64,000 bases of DNA from contig NZ_JALMDK010000005.1 in assembly GCF_023094165.1 (NCBI RefSeq), positions 62,001-126,000 of the forward strand. Reading direction: 5' to 3'. Positions 26,209 to 34,850 of this stretch are shown piece by piece (position 1 is the stretch's first letter; every line of letters starts with the position of its first letter). The position numbers were made by a program, and so were the translations under genes. The notes under the pieces were generated by a model, which saw only the letters and a program-made list of their open reading frames with translations, searched no databases and had not been told where the DNA came from. The stretch comes from Crossiella sp. S99.2 (GTDB taxonomy: Bacteria > Actinomycetota > Actinomycetes > Mycobacteriales > Pseudonocardiaceae).

Positions 26209-26438
26209 TCGGGTGGATCGGGGCGGCCGGGCCGGCGGGACAGTTCGGTGGAGCGCGGACCACTCCGCGGAGCGCGGACCACTCCGCGTATCCGGCAGGA
26301 CCCCGCTGGCCGGGTATCTCGGTCGCCCCGAGCCCCGAGCCCCGAGCCCCGAGCCCCGAGCCCCGAGCCCCGAGCCCCGAGTTCCCGGTTGTCCGGCCGG
26401 GCAGCGGTGGGGCGGCGGCGGGTGAGCAGTGCGGGGCC
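26209..26438. repeat. Noncoding gap with heptamer and 19-bp tandem repeats
   Basis: Eight exact copies of CCCCGAG (26326-26381) follow a doubled GAGCGCGGACCACTCCGCG (26251-26289). No gene seen. It lies between convergent genes. Confidence 0.8.
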
Positions 26439-26954
26439 TCAGCCGGTGGGCTGGACGTTCTGCCGGGCCTCGGTCGCGGTGGTCGGCGCCGGGAAGGGCA
26501 GCGGGCTGGTGTCGGGGCAGGCCGTCGGGTGCGCGCCGCCCTCGGGACGGCCCGGCTTGCCGAACTCCAGGGTGAAGCAGCGACGGGCGGTGGCCTCCGG
26601 GGGGCCGGAGCGGCGGTCGCCGGTCATCCAGTTGCTGCGCCAGCCCTCGCCGGTGACCCGGACCAGCAGGGAGACGCCGCCCACGGCCCGGTCCACGCCC
26701 TCGGTGCGCAAGACCTGCACGCCTGGCTGTTCGACGGCCAGGCGGGCGTGCTCGGTGACGCCGGACAGGCGCATCCGGGCCAGCTGGTCGCCGAGGGCGG
26801 TGGCGCGGCGGGTGGCATCGGCTTCCGCGTTCTCCTGGGCGCCGGTGCCGTCGAACAGCCCGGTGAACAGCCACACCGGTACCGCCAGCAGTGCCGCGGC
26901 CACCGCGAAGATCGCCAGCCCCCCGGCGACCGAGTTGGTCGTGCGTATCCCCAT
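26439..26954 (-). CDS. Single-pass membrane protein, function unknown
   Basis: 171 residues from the ATG at 26954. One N-terminal membrane segment (about residues 10-34, AGGLAIFAVAAALLAVPVWL) anchors an extracellular domain of about 135 residues with paired cysteines and a Pro-rich tail. No family recognised. It is 17 bp downstream of the disrupted nuclease gene on the same strand, so they were probably co-transcribed before the element inserted. Confidence 0.65.
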   Translation of the reverse strand: MGIRTTNSVAGGLAIFAVAAALLAVPVWLFTGLFDGTGAQENAEADATRRATALGDQLARMRLSGVTEHARLAVEQPGVQVLRTEGVDRAVGGVSLLVRVTGEGWRSNWMTGDRRSGPPEATARRCFTLEFGKPGRPEGGAHPTACPDTSPLPFPAPTTATEARQNVQPTG

Positions 26955-26971
26955 GGGGAAATTTTGGCGGG

Positions 26972-27723
26972 TCAGGCGGTGAAGCGGAAGGTGCTCACCA
27001 CCGCTGCGTGATCGGAAGTCCACTCGTTGTCGCGATGGTTGGGCACCGGCTTCGGGGTGCCGACCACCACCGCGCGGGAGTCCAATACCTGCAGCGGCCC
27101 CTTGACGTGGATGAAGTCGATCCGGTCCTGGGGCTCGGCCTTCCCCGCCTGGTCGTTCCAGGGGTAGACCGGGGACCAGGTGTTGCCCGGGGCGCGGGCC
27201 GGGTCGGGATGGGCGGCGCGGTAGGAATCGGTCAGCCCGGCCTTGGCGACCTCCCGGGTGGTGGGCCAGTCCAGCGCGTAACCGCAGTGCGACTTCCGGG
27301 TGGCGCGGGTCCAGTCCAGGTGCGAGGGCGAGTTGAAGTCACCGGCCAGGATCACCGGTGTGCGCCCGGACTCGGCCAGCTCATCCCGCAGCTCGGCCAG
27401 GATGTCGCGGATCTCCTGGGGACGCTGGGACTCCTCCTCTCGACGCAGGATCTGCTCGTTGGTCATGCCGGCGTGGCACGCGTCGTACGGGCCGTACGGC
27501 GTGTAGTTCAGGTGCGCCGACCAGACCACCGCCTCCCGGCCACCGGGCAGCCGGATCCGGATCCCGGCGCCGCTGAGGGTTTTCCCGGCAGCGTTGACCG
27601 GCGCGTACTTGGCGATAATCGGGTGCCGGCTGATCAGGCCGAGGCTGTAGCTCGCCTGGTAGTGGTGCCAGCCGAGTTCCGCCGCCAACTCCTTGGCCGC
27701 GACGCTGTAGCTCCACTGCTGGT
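26972..27723 (-). pseudogene. 3' part of an endonuclease/exonuclease/phosphatase-family gene
   Basis: The C-terminal 250 residues of a secreted EEP-fold hydrolase, including DFNSP and the C-terminal SDHAAV catalytic segment. It lacks a start region: the frame reads upstream into the integrated element at 27723. Joined at the shared TGG to the fragment at 37485-37699 it restores one continuous frame (AVQES-QQWSYSV), about 321 residues. Separation of the two halves of the active site should abolish activity. Family members are nucleases, sphingomyelinases or phosphoinositide phosphatases. Confidence 0.85.
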
Positions 27724-27760
27724 GTCAACTAACAACTACACTGACACCAGGCACTACCAG
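27721..27760. other. attL of the integrative element
   Basis: Chromosomal sequence ends and element sequence begins at a TGG trinucleotide (27721-27723) also present at 37485-37487. The element side reads TGTCAACTAACAAC, which is nearly the mirror of GTTGTTGGTTGACA at the other end. Together they form an attP-like inverted repeat, as expected for a serine integrase. Confidence 0.75.
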
Positions 27761-27774
27761 CGAGGATACGGCCG

Positions 27775-29406
27775 ATGAGCGCACCCGCACCCCGAAAGCG
27801 ACGCAGGTTCAAGCGGCAGGAAAGTAGCCGGAGACCGGCTATCCCATTTACTTCAGATGGTGATGCCGCAGTAGCCTATACCCGGCAGTCCGTCTACAGC
27901 GATGAGAGTACTTCCAGTTCGGTCCAGAAGCACGAAACACACCGATGGGCGAATGCTTATGGTGTTCCGATTGTTGCTTATGTTGAGGACCTGAGCGTCT
28001 CTGGTGATGTGGAACCTACTCAGCGAGCCGGGCTGAAGCAGTGGCTTTCTGATGCGCCTCCGAAGCCATGGAAGACGCTGGTAGTTTCCAAGCTGGACCG
28101 CTTGGTTCGTAACGTGATGGACGCGCTCCACTTGTTGAACTGGGTAAGGGAACGAGGCAAGCGGCTAGTCTGTATTGCAGAAGGAATCGACTCCAGTAAC
28201 TCGATGTCCGAGTTCCTGATCACTATCATTGCCGCGTTCGCTCGGATGGAGCGCGAACGGATGAAAGAACGGTTTCGGGACGCGAAAGCAAAACTTAGGG
28301 AACAGGGGCGCTGGGCGGGAGAAGTTCACTCTTACGGCGTTATGCCGTTTGAACTGCCCGCAGGAGGTTGGGTTCTTGGGATTGACCAGTACGCCGTGAA
28401 GATTCTCCACTCTCTCTCTAAGCTGGCGAGATCAGGAAAAGGTCTCACTGAGATGTGCGAATGGCTGGAAGAAAACCAGGTGTTGACCCCGAGAAACCGG
28501 CAGCTTCAACTATCGGCAGAAAGGCGAGGGGCGGACCCGGCGACAGTCGAGCTGAAAGATGCCAAGTGGAGCACAACGTCACTCCGTAGCACGCTGCTAA
28601 ACCCGGAACTTGTGGAACTCGGCATCTTCGAACCAGCAGAACAGGCGGAGATTTTTGCCCGACTCGAAGAGAAGGCGGCACGGAAGACACGTGGCAGTAA
28701 CCAGCCGTACCCTTTCTCGGGCATCTTCGTGTGTCCGGATTGCCTTGAGCCTATGTGGCACCATCTGAGCCACGTGGACCGTACCCGCAAGGATGGATCT
28801 TTGGTCAGTGCCGACTATCGGTACTGGCACTGCGGCATAGGTCGCCATGGAACCAAGATTCGGGCGGATGTAATCGAGCCGTTGGCAGAGCAGGCTTTCT
28901 ATAAGATTTTCTCCATGGTTCCCGTTCGAGAACGTATCGTGTTGCCGCCTACTAGTCATGCGAACGAGATAGCAAAGCTGGAAAGAGAATACGCCAAGAT
29001 TATGGCTGGGGTGGCGCGCGCGAATTCGGCAGAAGACCGGCGCAGGATCATGGAAGATGGTAACAGGATTCTTTCCGATATCGACACACTTAGGTCCCTT
29101 CCTGTCGATCCCGGGGGAGTGCAATGGGTCCCGACTAATCGGACCTGGCAGGAAGAGCTAGAAGGAATGTCGCCCGAGGACCGGCGTCTGCGTTGGCTCG
29201 AACTCGGGTTTGCCTTTGCGGTGCAGAAACGAAAGGACGGCACATGGACTGCTGGCTGGCGTCTGCCGGACGGCTGGCGGGACGCAATGCCGGAACTCGC
29301 CCAGTGGCATGATCGAATCTCCGACAGTGGCGAAACTGTGGAGATTAAGGATTTACTTGACTGGCCAACGCCAGAATCCCCAGGGGCGGCAGACGGGAAG
29401 AGCTAG
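27775..29406 (+). CDS. int: Large serine recombinase (integrase)
   Basis: 543 residues. The N-terminal resolvase domain has the nucleophile in YTRQS (Ser39) and conserved arginines (KLDRLVRN, ARMERERMKERFRDAK). The recombinase domain follows (about 180-300), then a zinc-ribbon region (CPDC about 320, then the WHCGIGRHG segment). The C-terminal end has a helical/coiled part. Such enzymes integrate phages and ICEs by recombining attP with attB. It lies 50 bp inside attL, transcribed inward. GC content is clearly below that of the flanking chromosome. Confidence 0.94.
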   Translation: MSAPAPRKRRRFKRQESSRRPAIPFTSDGDAAVAYTRQSVYSDESTSSSVQKHETHRWANAYGVPIVAYVEDLSVSGDVEPTQRAGLKQWLSDAPPKPWKTLVVSKLDRLVRNVMDALHLLNWVRERGKRLVCIAEGIDSSNSMSEFLITIIAAFARMERERMKERFRDAKAKLREQGRWAGEVHSYGVMPFELPAGGWVLGIDQYAVKILHSLSKLARSGKGLTEMCEWLEENQVLTPRNRQLQLSAERRGADPATVELKDAKWSTTSLRSTLLNPELVELGIFEPAEQAEIFARLEEKAARKTRGSNQPYPFSGIFVCPDCLEPMWHHLSHVDRTRKDGSLVSADYRYWHCGIGRHGTKIRADVIEPLAEQAFYKIFSMVPVRERIVLPPTSHANEIAKLEREYAKIMAGVARANSAEDRRRIMEDGNRILSDIDTLRSLPVDPGGVQWVPTNRTWQEELEGMSPEDRRLRWLELGFAFAVQKRKDGTWTAGWRLPDGWRDAMPELAQWHDRISDSGETVEIKDLLDWPTPESPGAADGKS

Positions 29407-29415
29407 ACCGGAAAG

Positions 29416-29469
29416 CTCATAGAGAGAGGGTCCCCTCAGCATATGCTGAGGGGACCCTCTCTCTATGAG
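29416..29469. terminator. 54-bp perfect palindrome, probable bidirectional terminator
   Basis: Two 27-bp arms with no unpaired loop, centred on CAGCATATGCTG. It starts 9 bp after the integrase stop codon and lies between the convergent integrase and ftsK-side genes. Neither side has a long T-run. A role as a single-strand initiation or recognition site of the element is also possible. Confidence 0.8.
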
Positions 29470-29505
29470 GCCAGCAGAGTAATCGCCAACCCGGCTAGCT
29501 GAGCA

Positions 29506-29817
29506 CTATTGGGGTGGGTGTGCAGACATAAGCACGTCGCACACCACAGTGATTCTGGCGGCCACCTCCTGAATATCTTCCCCTTCAACGATCACCCACA
29601 GCGTGCCTCCCGGTCCGGCCGTGAGCTTCGCCGAAACCTGGGCGGAGACCGGCCGTTGCCGATGCCGCCGTGAACCCTCCAGATCAGTTTCCAGATCGTG
29701 AACTTCTTCAACATCGCTGCTTCCCTGACTCGGTGTCGGTGTGGCGGTGGCCGGTGGCCGGTTACTGGTCGCTGCCACCACCCCCAGCCGGATCAGGGGG
29801 GCGCTCCGGACCGTCAT
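29506..29817 (-). CDS. Small hypothetical protein of the element
   Basis: Up to 103 residues; start uncertain, since several in-frame GTGs (29781, 29778) overlap the end of the FtsK gene and may be the real start through translational coupling. The C-terminal 60 residues form an alternating beta/helix pattern (SAQVSAKLTAGPGGTLWVIVEGED...) and look like a folded domain. No known family. Last gene of the leftward ftsK operon. Confidence 0.55.
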   Translation of the reverse strand: MTVRSAPLIRLGVVAATSNRPPATATPTPSQGSSDVEEVHDLETDLEGSRRHRQRPVSAQVSAKLTAGPGGTLWVIVEGEDIQEVAARITVVCDVLMSAHPPQ

Positions 29818-31933
29818 CCGCCTTATCGCGATTCCGCGCTATGGCCTCGGCAACGTCGTCGGCTTTGACGACCATTGACCCATCGGACTTACGCGGCGGG
29901 ACCCCGTTCTCATCCAGTACCGCACGAAGGTCACGGGCTGTCCAGGATTCGTACTGGTCCGGATTGTGTGCAACGAGTCGAGCAAGCACGGTCTGTGTCC
30001 GTACGCGCGCCTCTCCATCCATAACGCGGTGAATGTCGGCAAGGTGATCGACCGGTGCCGCTTCAATTTCTACCCGCATGCCCGTTGCGGCCAGCACGGG
30101 GCCGTGGTCAGCACGATGCGCCATAGCGCGGGCGACAATTGGCGTCACCATGTCTGCCCCGTCCTCAAAGGGCACGTAGAATGAGCGGATGAGTTCGAAC
30201 ACGTTGTCCGTCACCCCGACCGCCACACATGTACCCCGGTCGGTTCGCATCCGCAGTTCCGTAGCGCGAATCCCGGCCCGGTACTTCCCTGCTCCGAGTA
30301 GTCCGTCATTGGCAATGTGGTCGGCCACGGAGAACGCCACACCACACGAGATGTTCCGGGTCACTTCCTTGGGAATGCTGTCCTTAGTCGGGGACTGCGT
30401 CGCCAGCAACAGGACGATCCCATACTTGCGCCCACGCTTGATCAGGCGAACCGCGAGTTCTTCCGCCTTCTTTCCGTACTTCGGGTGCTGGAACAGCTCG
30501 TGACATTCATCGATCGACATGATCAGCGGGTGCAGGCCAAGCCGGGGCTTGTCGGCCAGCCTGCGAGAGACCTTCGGAGGTTGGCCCGGCTGTGCGCTCA
30601 AGACCTTGCCCCGCCGCTCCATCTCGCTCAGAAGGTCCTCAAGGGCCGCGACGGCGTCAGCGGCCACCGCGTCATCAGTGCCCACCCGATAGCGGCTCAG
30701 GCGCGGCCCTAGGGGCTCGAAATCGGGACTCTCGCCCATGACGTAGGCCCACAACTCAGCGGTCGGGTCCAGCGCCGCACCGAGCATCAGCACCCGGAGC
30801 ACGTTGGTCTTGCCCTGGCCCGGCCTGCCGCCGACCAACCAGTTCGACTCGAACAATGGCGCGTTGATCACCACGCCGCGCTGGGTCAGTCCGAACGGCA
30901 CCCCGTCGAACACGTCGGCGAACCCGTCATGGAGAAGTGGCCAGTCACCCGCACCGCCGGACAGCGTGCCCTTGTCGGCAACCCACAGGTCGAGCACCCC
31001 GTCTTCCTCGCCGGTGGTCGGCCAGGTCTCCAGTGCAGCGCGACCTAGGTTGGCGGCCAACACCTTCCGCCGGTCGGTCACCATCTCGGCCGTCACTCCC
31101 AGCGGCATCCGAAGCTGTGCGTGGGTGCCGTCTCCGTCCTTACGGGCCGCGACGGTATAGACGAGCTCGCCGCCCTTCTTGAGAAACGCATTCAGTGGCG
31201 CGATTCCAAGGTGCGCGAGTGCGCGCGAGATCATCCGTTCGTCCACCCAGGAATCACCGTCATCCCGGTCTGGTCGGGTTAGCCAGCCAGCGCCCGGGGT
31301 GCGGTCGCGGCCCTCCCAGATGGCGGCACCAACCAGGCCAGCAATCACCAGGCCCGGAAGCCACGACGACGCTGCGCTCAGCCCGTCGGAGATCCCATCC
31401 CGCACCCCGTACAGCGCCTGCAGCCATCCCGGCATGGCCACTCGGTCGACCACCTGGTCCAGCAGCACCAGCAGTCCCAGTAGGACAGTCACCACGGCCG
31501 CACCGACCACCGCCCGGCGTAGGGCGGTTCCTGCTTTGGCCCAACGGGTTCGGGCATCCGCCCGGATCAACTCCTGTGCCTCACGCCGTGCCTGGGAGTC
31601 TCCGGCTAGCCTGGCCGCCCGCGCGTCGGCCCGCAGATCGGCATAGGACAACCAGCGCCACGCCTTCCCCGTCCAGCGCCCTACCCCCCTGATCCCGAAC
31701 CACACCAGCCGGACGAGATCCCGGGGTGCCTTGCGCACCCGATAAGCGAGCACCGACCGCGCCCAGACAACCGCCTCATGATCCGCCATCAGCCTTACCG
31801 CGGAACGAACCGCGGCCATGATCAAACTGCCAGCCGGCCGGATTCGCTCCGGCGGATCATGTTGTGCCGCAACGGTTTCGTCTTCCACTATCTCGGCATC
31901 GTGGATTTGTCGGACCAGTTCCCGTCGTGTCAT
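29762..31933 (-). CDS. FtsK/SpoIIIE-type DNA translocase (TraB-like)
   Basis: 723 residues. A basic, helical N-terminus and two membrane segments (about 150-205) are followed by a cytoplasmic ATPase domain with Walker A GGRPGQGKTN (about 366-375) and Walker B LIMSIDECHEL. Actinobacterial conjugative elements use a single FtsK-like protein of this kind to move double-stranded DNA between hyphae. The ATG overlaps the stop of the preceding membrane protein gene, in an operon xis-whiB-membrane protein-ftsK. Confidence 0.9.
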   Translation of the reverse strand: MTRRELVRQIHDAEIVEDETVAAQHDPPERIRPAGSLIMAAVRSAVRLMADHEAVVWARSVLAYRVRKAPRDLVRLVWFGIRGVGRWTGKAWRWLSYADLRADARAARLAGDSQARREAQELIRADARTRWAKAGTALRRAVVGAAVVTVLLGLLVLLDQVVDRVAMPGWLQALYGVRDGISDGLSAASSWLPGLVIAGLVGAAIWEGRDRTPGAGWLTRPDRDDGDSWVDERMISRALAHLGIAPLNAFLKKGGELVYTVAARKDGDGTHAQLRMPLGVTAEMVTDRRKVLAANLGRAALETWPTTGEEDGVLDLWVADKGTLSGGAGDWPLLHDGFADVFDGVPFGLTQRGVVINAPLFESNWLVGGRPGQGKTNVLRVLMLGAALDPTAELWAYVMGESPDFEPLGPRLSRYRVGTDDAVAADAVAALEDLLSEMERRGKVLSAQPGQPPKVSRRLADKPRLGLHPLIMSIDECHELFQHPKYGKKAEELAVRLIKRGRKYGIVLLLATQSPTKDSIPKEVTRNISCGVAFSVADHIANDGLLGAGKYRAGIRATELRMRTDRGTCVAVGVTDNVFELIRSFYVPFEDGADMVTPIVARAMAHRADHGPVLAATGMRVEIEAAPVDHLADIHRVMDGEARVRTQTVLARLVAHNPDQYESWTARDLRAVLDENGVPPRKSDGSMVVKADDVAEAIARNRDKADDGPERPPDPAGGGGSDQ

Positions 31934-32280
31934 CGGCGCTCACCACCCCGGTGCCTGCGGCGGGGCGCGCGTTCGTCCACAGTGGTCACGGTCAGTGCCC
32001 GCACCAACACCCACGATCCGAACAACGCGGGCACCACCAACGCGGCGGCCTTCGCCACGACCGGGCTGTCCGGGTGGGTCAGTGCGAGCCACTGAACCCC
32101 GGAGATCAGTAGCGCGCCGACCAAAGTCCGGCCCGCCAGCGAGAACAGCCGGACGCTCGAACGCGCGGCGTCAGCCTTCGCGCGGGCCCGCCGGTTCGAG
32201 GCCCGCCACAACCACACCAGGATCACCAGCACGGCCAGCCCGATCAGCGCGTGCTGCAGCGTCACGCTCAGCCCGGTCAT
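31930..32280 (-). CDS. Two- or three-pass membrane protein of the transfer operon
   Basis: 116 residues from the ATG at 32280. Hydrophobic segments at about 10-24, 50-66 and 75-95 with basic ends. No family recognised. It overlaps whiB upstream and ftsK downstream by 4 bp each, so it is likely to work with the translocase, in the position where Spd-like spread proteins occur in other elements. Confidence 0.7.
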   Translation of the reverse strand: MTGLSVTLQHALIGLAVLVILVWLWRASNRRARAKADAARSSVRLFSLAGRTLVGALLISGVQWLALTHPDSPVVAKAAALVVPALFGSWVLVRALTVTTVDERAPRRRHRGGERR

Positions 32281-32621
32281 GGCCGCCCGCCGTTCGCCGT
32301 GCCGTCGCGCCTGTCCAGCCATCGCAGGAACACCGCCCGCCTGTCGTCCTCGGCCAGTGCGCCCCATACCCCGGCCTGGGCGTAGCCGTGGGTGCGGAAC
32401 TCCCATTCCAGGCATTCCCGCCGCACGGGGCATGCGGCACAGATCGGCGCGGCCAGCTCTCGATCAGCCCGGTCGTCCCCAGTCCACTCCGGCATGTCGC
32501 CGCTGGTGTTCAGCCAGCCACACGAACCAGACCGCCGTACCGCATCGGCCAATTCCTCATCCGGCACCGGCTCGAACACATCCAGCTCAGCGGCCACCTG
32601 ATCAAACAGTTCCTCACTCAC
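32277..32621 (-). CDS. WhiB-family iron-sulfur regulator
   Basis: 114 residues. Four cysteines (Cys34, Cys61, Cys64, Cys70; PICAACPVRREC) bind a 4Fe-4S cluster in this family, followed by the GVWGALAEDDRR turn and a basic C-terminus for DNA contact. Wbl proteins act with the principal sigma factor. Carried by a mobile element, it probably controls transfer genes. It overlaps both neighbours by 4 bp. Confidence 0.92.
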   Translation of the reverse strand: MSEELFDQVAAELDVFEPVPDEELADAVRRSGSCGWLNTSGDMPEWTGDDRADRELAAPICAACPVRRECLEWEFRTHGYAQAGVWGALAEDDRRAVFLRWLDRRDGTANGGRP

Positions 32622-32809
32622 TGCGACTCACCCCCGTTGCGGGAGTCCGTCAGCTCTGCCACCGCGCAGGCCGGAACGAGCACCCTGCCCCGCAGTCGCA
32701 CTACAGGCAGCGTGCCGACGCGGACAGCGCGGCACACATTCGCCTCGCTCATGCCGGTCAGCCATGCCACCTGGCTTACAGAAAGAAAAACAGAACGCGA
32801 GAACTTCAT
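32618..32809 (-). CDS. xis: Excisionase-like HTH protein
   Basis: 63 residues from the ATG at 32809. Nearly the whole protein is one winged-helix of the MerR/excisionase type (SQVAWLTGMSEANVCRAVR, then RLRGRVLVPACAVAEL). Size and position suggest a recombination directionality factor for the serine integrase or a regulator of the operon it heads. Serine integrase RDFs vary widely, so this role is not certain. Confidence 0.75.
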   Translation of the reverse strand: MKFSRSVFLSVSQVAWLTGMSEANVCRAVRVGTLPVVRLRGRVLVPACAVAELTDSRNGGESQ

Positions 32810-33223
32810 GATTGTGTGTCCTTTACTTGATTGTCCGGCCTGCGGATTCGCGGGCCGCTGCAATCAAGTAAGCCGCTGAGCGACACAAACCACTATGTCG
32901 GATGCGGAATATCCGTATGCCCCCTCCGATATATCGCAGGTCAGAGGACTGCTCGCAGATCTGGATATGCCGAGAAAAAATATCTGGCCGCCGATATTCC
33001 GGAGAGGAATATCGGCGGTCTCTGCCGTCTGAGGGCATCCGGCCAGGTACCGGAGTGCCGCCATTGCACCGACGCTCCACCTGTCGATCATCGTCTGAGC
33101 AGGCGTTATGCCGGTTCCGGCATGCCTCATGCCCAATGAGATATAGACGCACTTCGGGTTGCGTGGTTGCTTGTGGAACAGGCGTGCCTGCCGGGAGGGC
33201 ACGAATGATCCGGGTTAGGGGAC
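32810..33223. other. Control region of the element with a cluster of ATATC motifs
   Basis: 414 bp between divergent operons with no convincing gene. Six GGATAT/CGATAT-type motifs lie between 32906 and 33018, among them palindrome CGATATATCG (32927-32936) and a 13-bp inverted repeat (32988-33000 with 33006-33018). A further palindrome, ATGCCGGTTCCGGCAT, is at 33108-33123. Candidate operator or replication/transfer origin. Confidence 0.6.
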
Positions 33224-33694
33224 ATGAAAGATGACCACTGGCGAACTCCGCGCATGATCGTCACTGCCTCACTCACCACCGGAGTCGCCCGGGTTGCGCG
33301 CGGGCTGACGGAAGCAACGCTTCTTATTGAGGAAATACTGGAAACGGATCACGTGAGCTGGGAATCCATTCTGCATGTCGGCGATACCGAGTTTCGCCGT
33401 AGCAAGGACGGTCCGATTCCCAATCATCAGTTTCGAGTCAGCATCCGCCCGTCTGTCGGCATGGCGGCTCTCAACTATATGGACCACGACGATCCGCATA
33501 TGCCGATCGCCAATTCTTTTAGTCGGAAACGGCCACTTCCCGATGTACTTCTGATCTTCAATGGCAGCACAGGTTCCATATTCCCACGCACTGCTGTAGT
33601 CCCGATTCTAGACGCACGCCGGGCACTATTCGAGTGGCTGAAGACACGCAAGCGCCCGACCTGCATTGAGTGGCGTCCTTTCGACAACTACTAG
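33224..33694 (+). CDS. Imm1-family immunity protein
   Basis: 156 residues, ATG with AGGGGA 3 nt upstream. The second half matches Imm1, with a Tyr-x-Asp strand followed by a Phe-Pro turn, a helix (ILDARRALFEWLKT) and the ending RPTCIEWRPFD. Imm1 proteins neutralise polymorphic toxins, including some DNA deaminase toxins. No toxin gene is found in the element. First gene of the rightward operon. GC content is low. Confidence 0.75.
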   Translation: MKDDHWRTPRMIVTASLTTGVARVARGLTEATLLIEEILETDHVSWESILHVGDTEFRRSKDGPIPNHQFRVSIRPSVGMAALNYMDHDDPHMPIANSFSRKRPLPDVLLIFNGSTGSIFPRTAVVPILDARRALFEWLKTRKRPTCIEWRPFDNY

Positions 33695-33714
33695 AAGAAC
33701 GCAAGGGGCAACTA

Positions 33715-34104
33715 GTGTCGAAACTCCCGCGCACAGGTGAAAATACACAATGGAGTGTCCGTTCGGTTGAGATCACCGAGATTGGCGGCCTCTTGCACTA
33801 CGTCACACTCACTGCGATGGCTAGGGGAGTAACCGAAGGAAAGGGCTGGTACCTACCTCTCTGTGGCAAACGAATTCATGCCGCATTTATGGAGGTTCCG
33901 CCGAGTCGGACGTGTGCGCACTGCGCGTCGAGAATCGCGCCGGTCATTGAGCGGCCTCGAATTCCCCGAGGGCCCAAACGTCCCGTGAGGACTGCGAAAT
34001 TCTACCCGCCCAACTCGGTCGAGAACAGGTTTATCGTCCTGCTTCGTCGAGTCTTCCGCAAGGGCGCTGAGGCGCAAGACTCCGGAGGTCGTTGTGGAGA
34101 CTGA
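33715..34104 (+). CDS. Small Cys-knuckle protein 1
   Basis: 129 residues from the GTG at 33715 (AAGGGG 8 nt upstream); the frame extends to 33670, overlapping imm1. A beta-rich first half leads to LCGK, a 16-residue gap and CAHC, then a basic Pro-rich tail. It shares the C-x(16-22)-C-x2-C layout of the next four genes, a possible zinc knuckle. No known family. GC content is low. Confidence 0.62.
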   Translation: MSKLPRTGENTQWSVRSVEITEIGGLLHYVTLTAMARGVTEGKGWYLPLCGKRIHAAFMEVPPSRTCAHCASRIAPVIERPRIPRGPKRPVRTAKFYPPNSVENRFIVLLRRVFRKGAEAQDSGGRCGD

Positions 34105-34510
34105 AACGACTCTCATTGACAAATGCTACAAGAACCAGATTCAGTGGCGCTTCGCGTTTCGAAATACGTCTCTTGACGTGGCCCTGGACATCCACATCGT
34201 TCCGGTCCACCTATTCGACCCGAACCCGAACCACTCGATTTGCTACTGCGGGATTCCCATGGATCTCGAAAGCCATCAGGTCAACGTCATTCCCCCGTAC
34301 GACGACATGAATCTGTGCCCCAAGTGCCTCACGTTTGTTCCTGAGCGATTGAGGAAGTTCCTGCCTTTGCTGAGTCGTGACCCGGTGAACTTTGAGCTGG
34401 CACGGTTTTCGTGGTCGTTCCCTGAGACCACATTGTGTGCCAGGTTTATACCTGGCTATGAGCTTCTGGTGAAACACCGGCTTAGGTGGTGGGCAGCCAA
34501 TGAATTCTGA
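34094..34510 (+). CDS. Small Cys-knuckle protein 2
   Basis: 138 residues, GTG start with GGAGG 5 nt upstream, overlapping the previous gene. ICYCG is followed about 22 residues later by CPKC and the motif FVPERLRKFLPLLSRDP. Genes 3 and 4 repeat this end region, so the three are paralogues. Function unknown; zinc binding inferred. Confidence 0.68.
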   Translation: METETTLIDKCYKNQIQWRFAFRNTSLDVALDIHIVPVHLFDPNPNHSICYCGIPMDLESHQVNVIPPYDDMNLCPKCLTFVPERLRKFLPLLSRDPVNFELARFSWSFPETTLCARFIPGYELLVKHRLRWWAANEF

Positions 34511-34850
34511 ATCCGAGTTCAAGGCGCTGCGTAACCGGGGTGTCCGTCACATCTTTGTGACAGTCGACGTCCGGGTTCCTTCAAAGTGGTTCGCTCACAT
34601 CGCACCTGTTCCGATGTGGATGCCGGGCGGCCGGGAAATTCCTGATACATTCACGGTCTATTGCTGGCTCAACATGCATGCAAACCAGGTGACCGTGGTC
34701 GACCACAAAGAAGTCGCGCTATGCCCGAAATGCGTGCAGCACATCCCCGACGAATACAGAGAAATTCTGCCGCCTCACTACCAGGAACAGAAACACCCTC
34801 CTGCGCAAGCACAGCAGACTTCCCGCGTTATATGGTCAGGGGTGGCTTGA
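34500..34850 (+). CDS. Small Cys-knuckle protein 3
   Basis: 116 residues, overlapping the end of gene 2. It has VYCW, then CPKC after about 20 residues, then HIPDEYREILPPHY, which aligns with FVPERLRKFLPLL of gene 2. The N-terminal half repeats the HIAPV-type strand found as HIVPV in gene 2. Function unknown. Confidence 0.66.
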   Translation: MNSESEFKALRNRGVRHIFVTVDVRVPSKWFAHIAPVPMWMPGGREIPDTFTVYCWLNMHANQVTVVDHKEVALCPKCVQHIPDEYREILPPHYQEQKHPPAQAQQTSRVIWSGVA

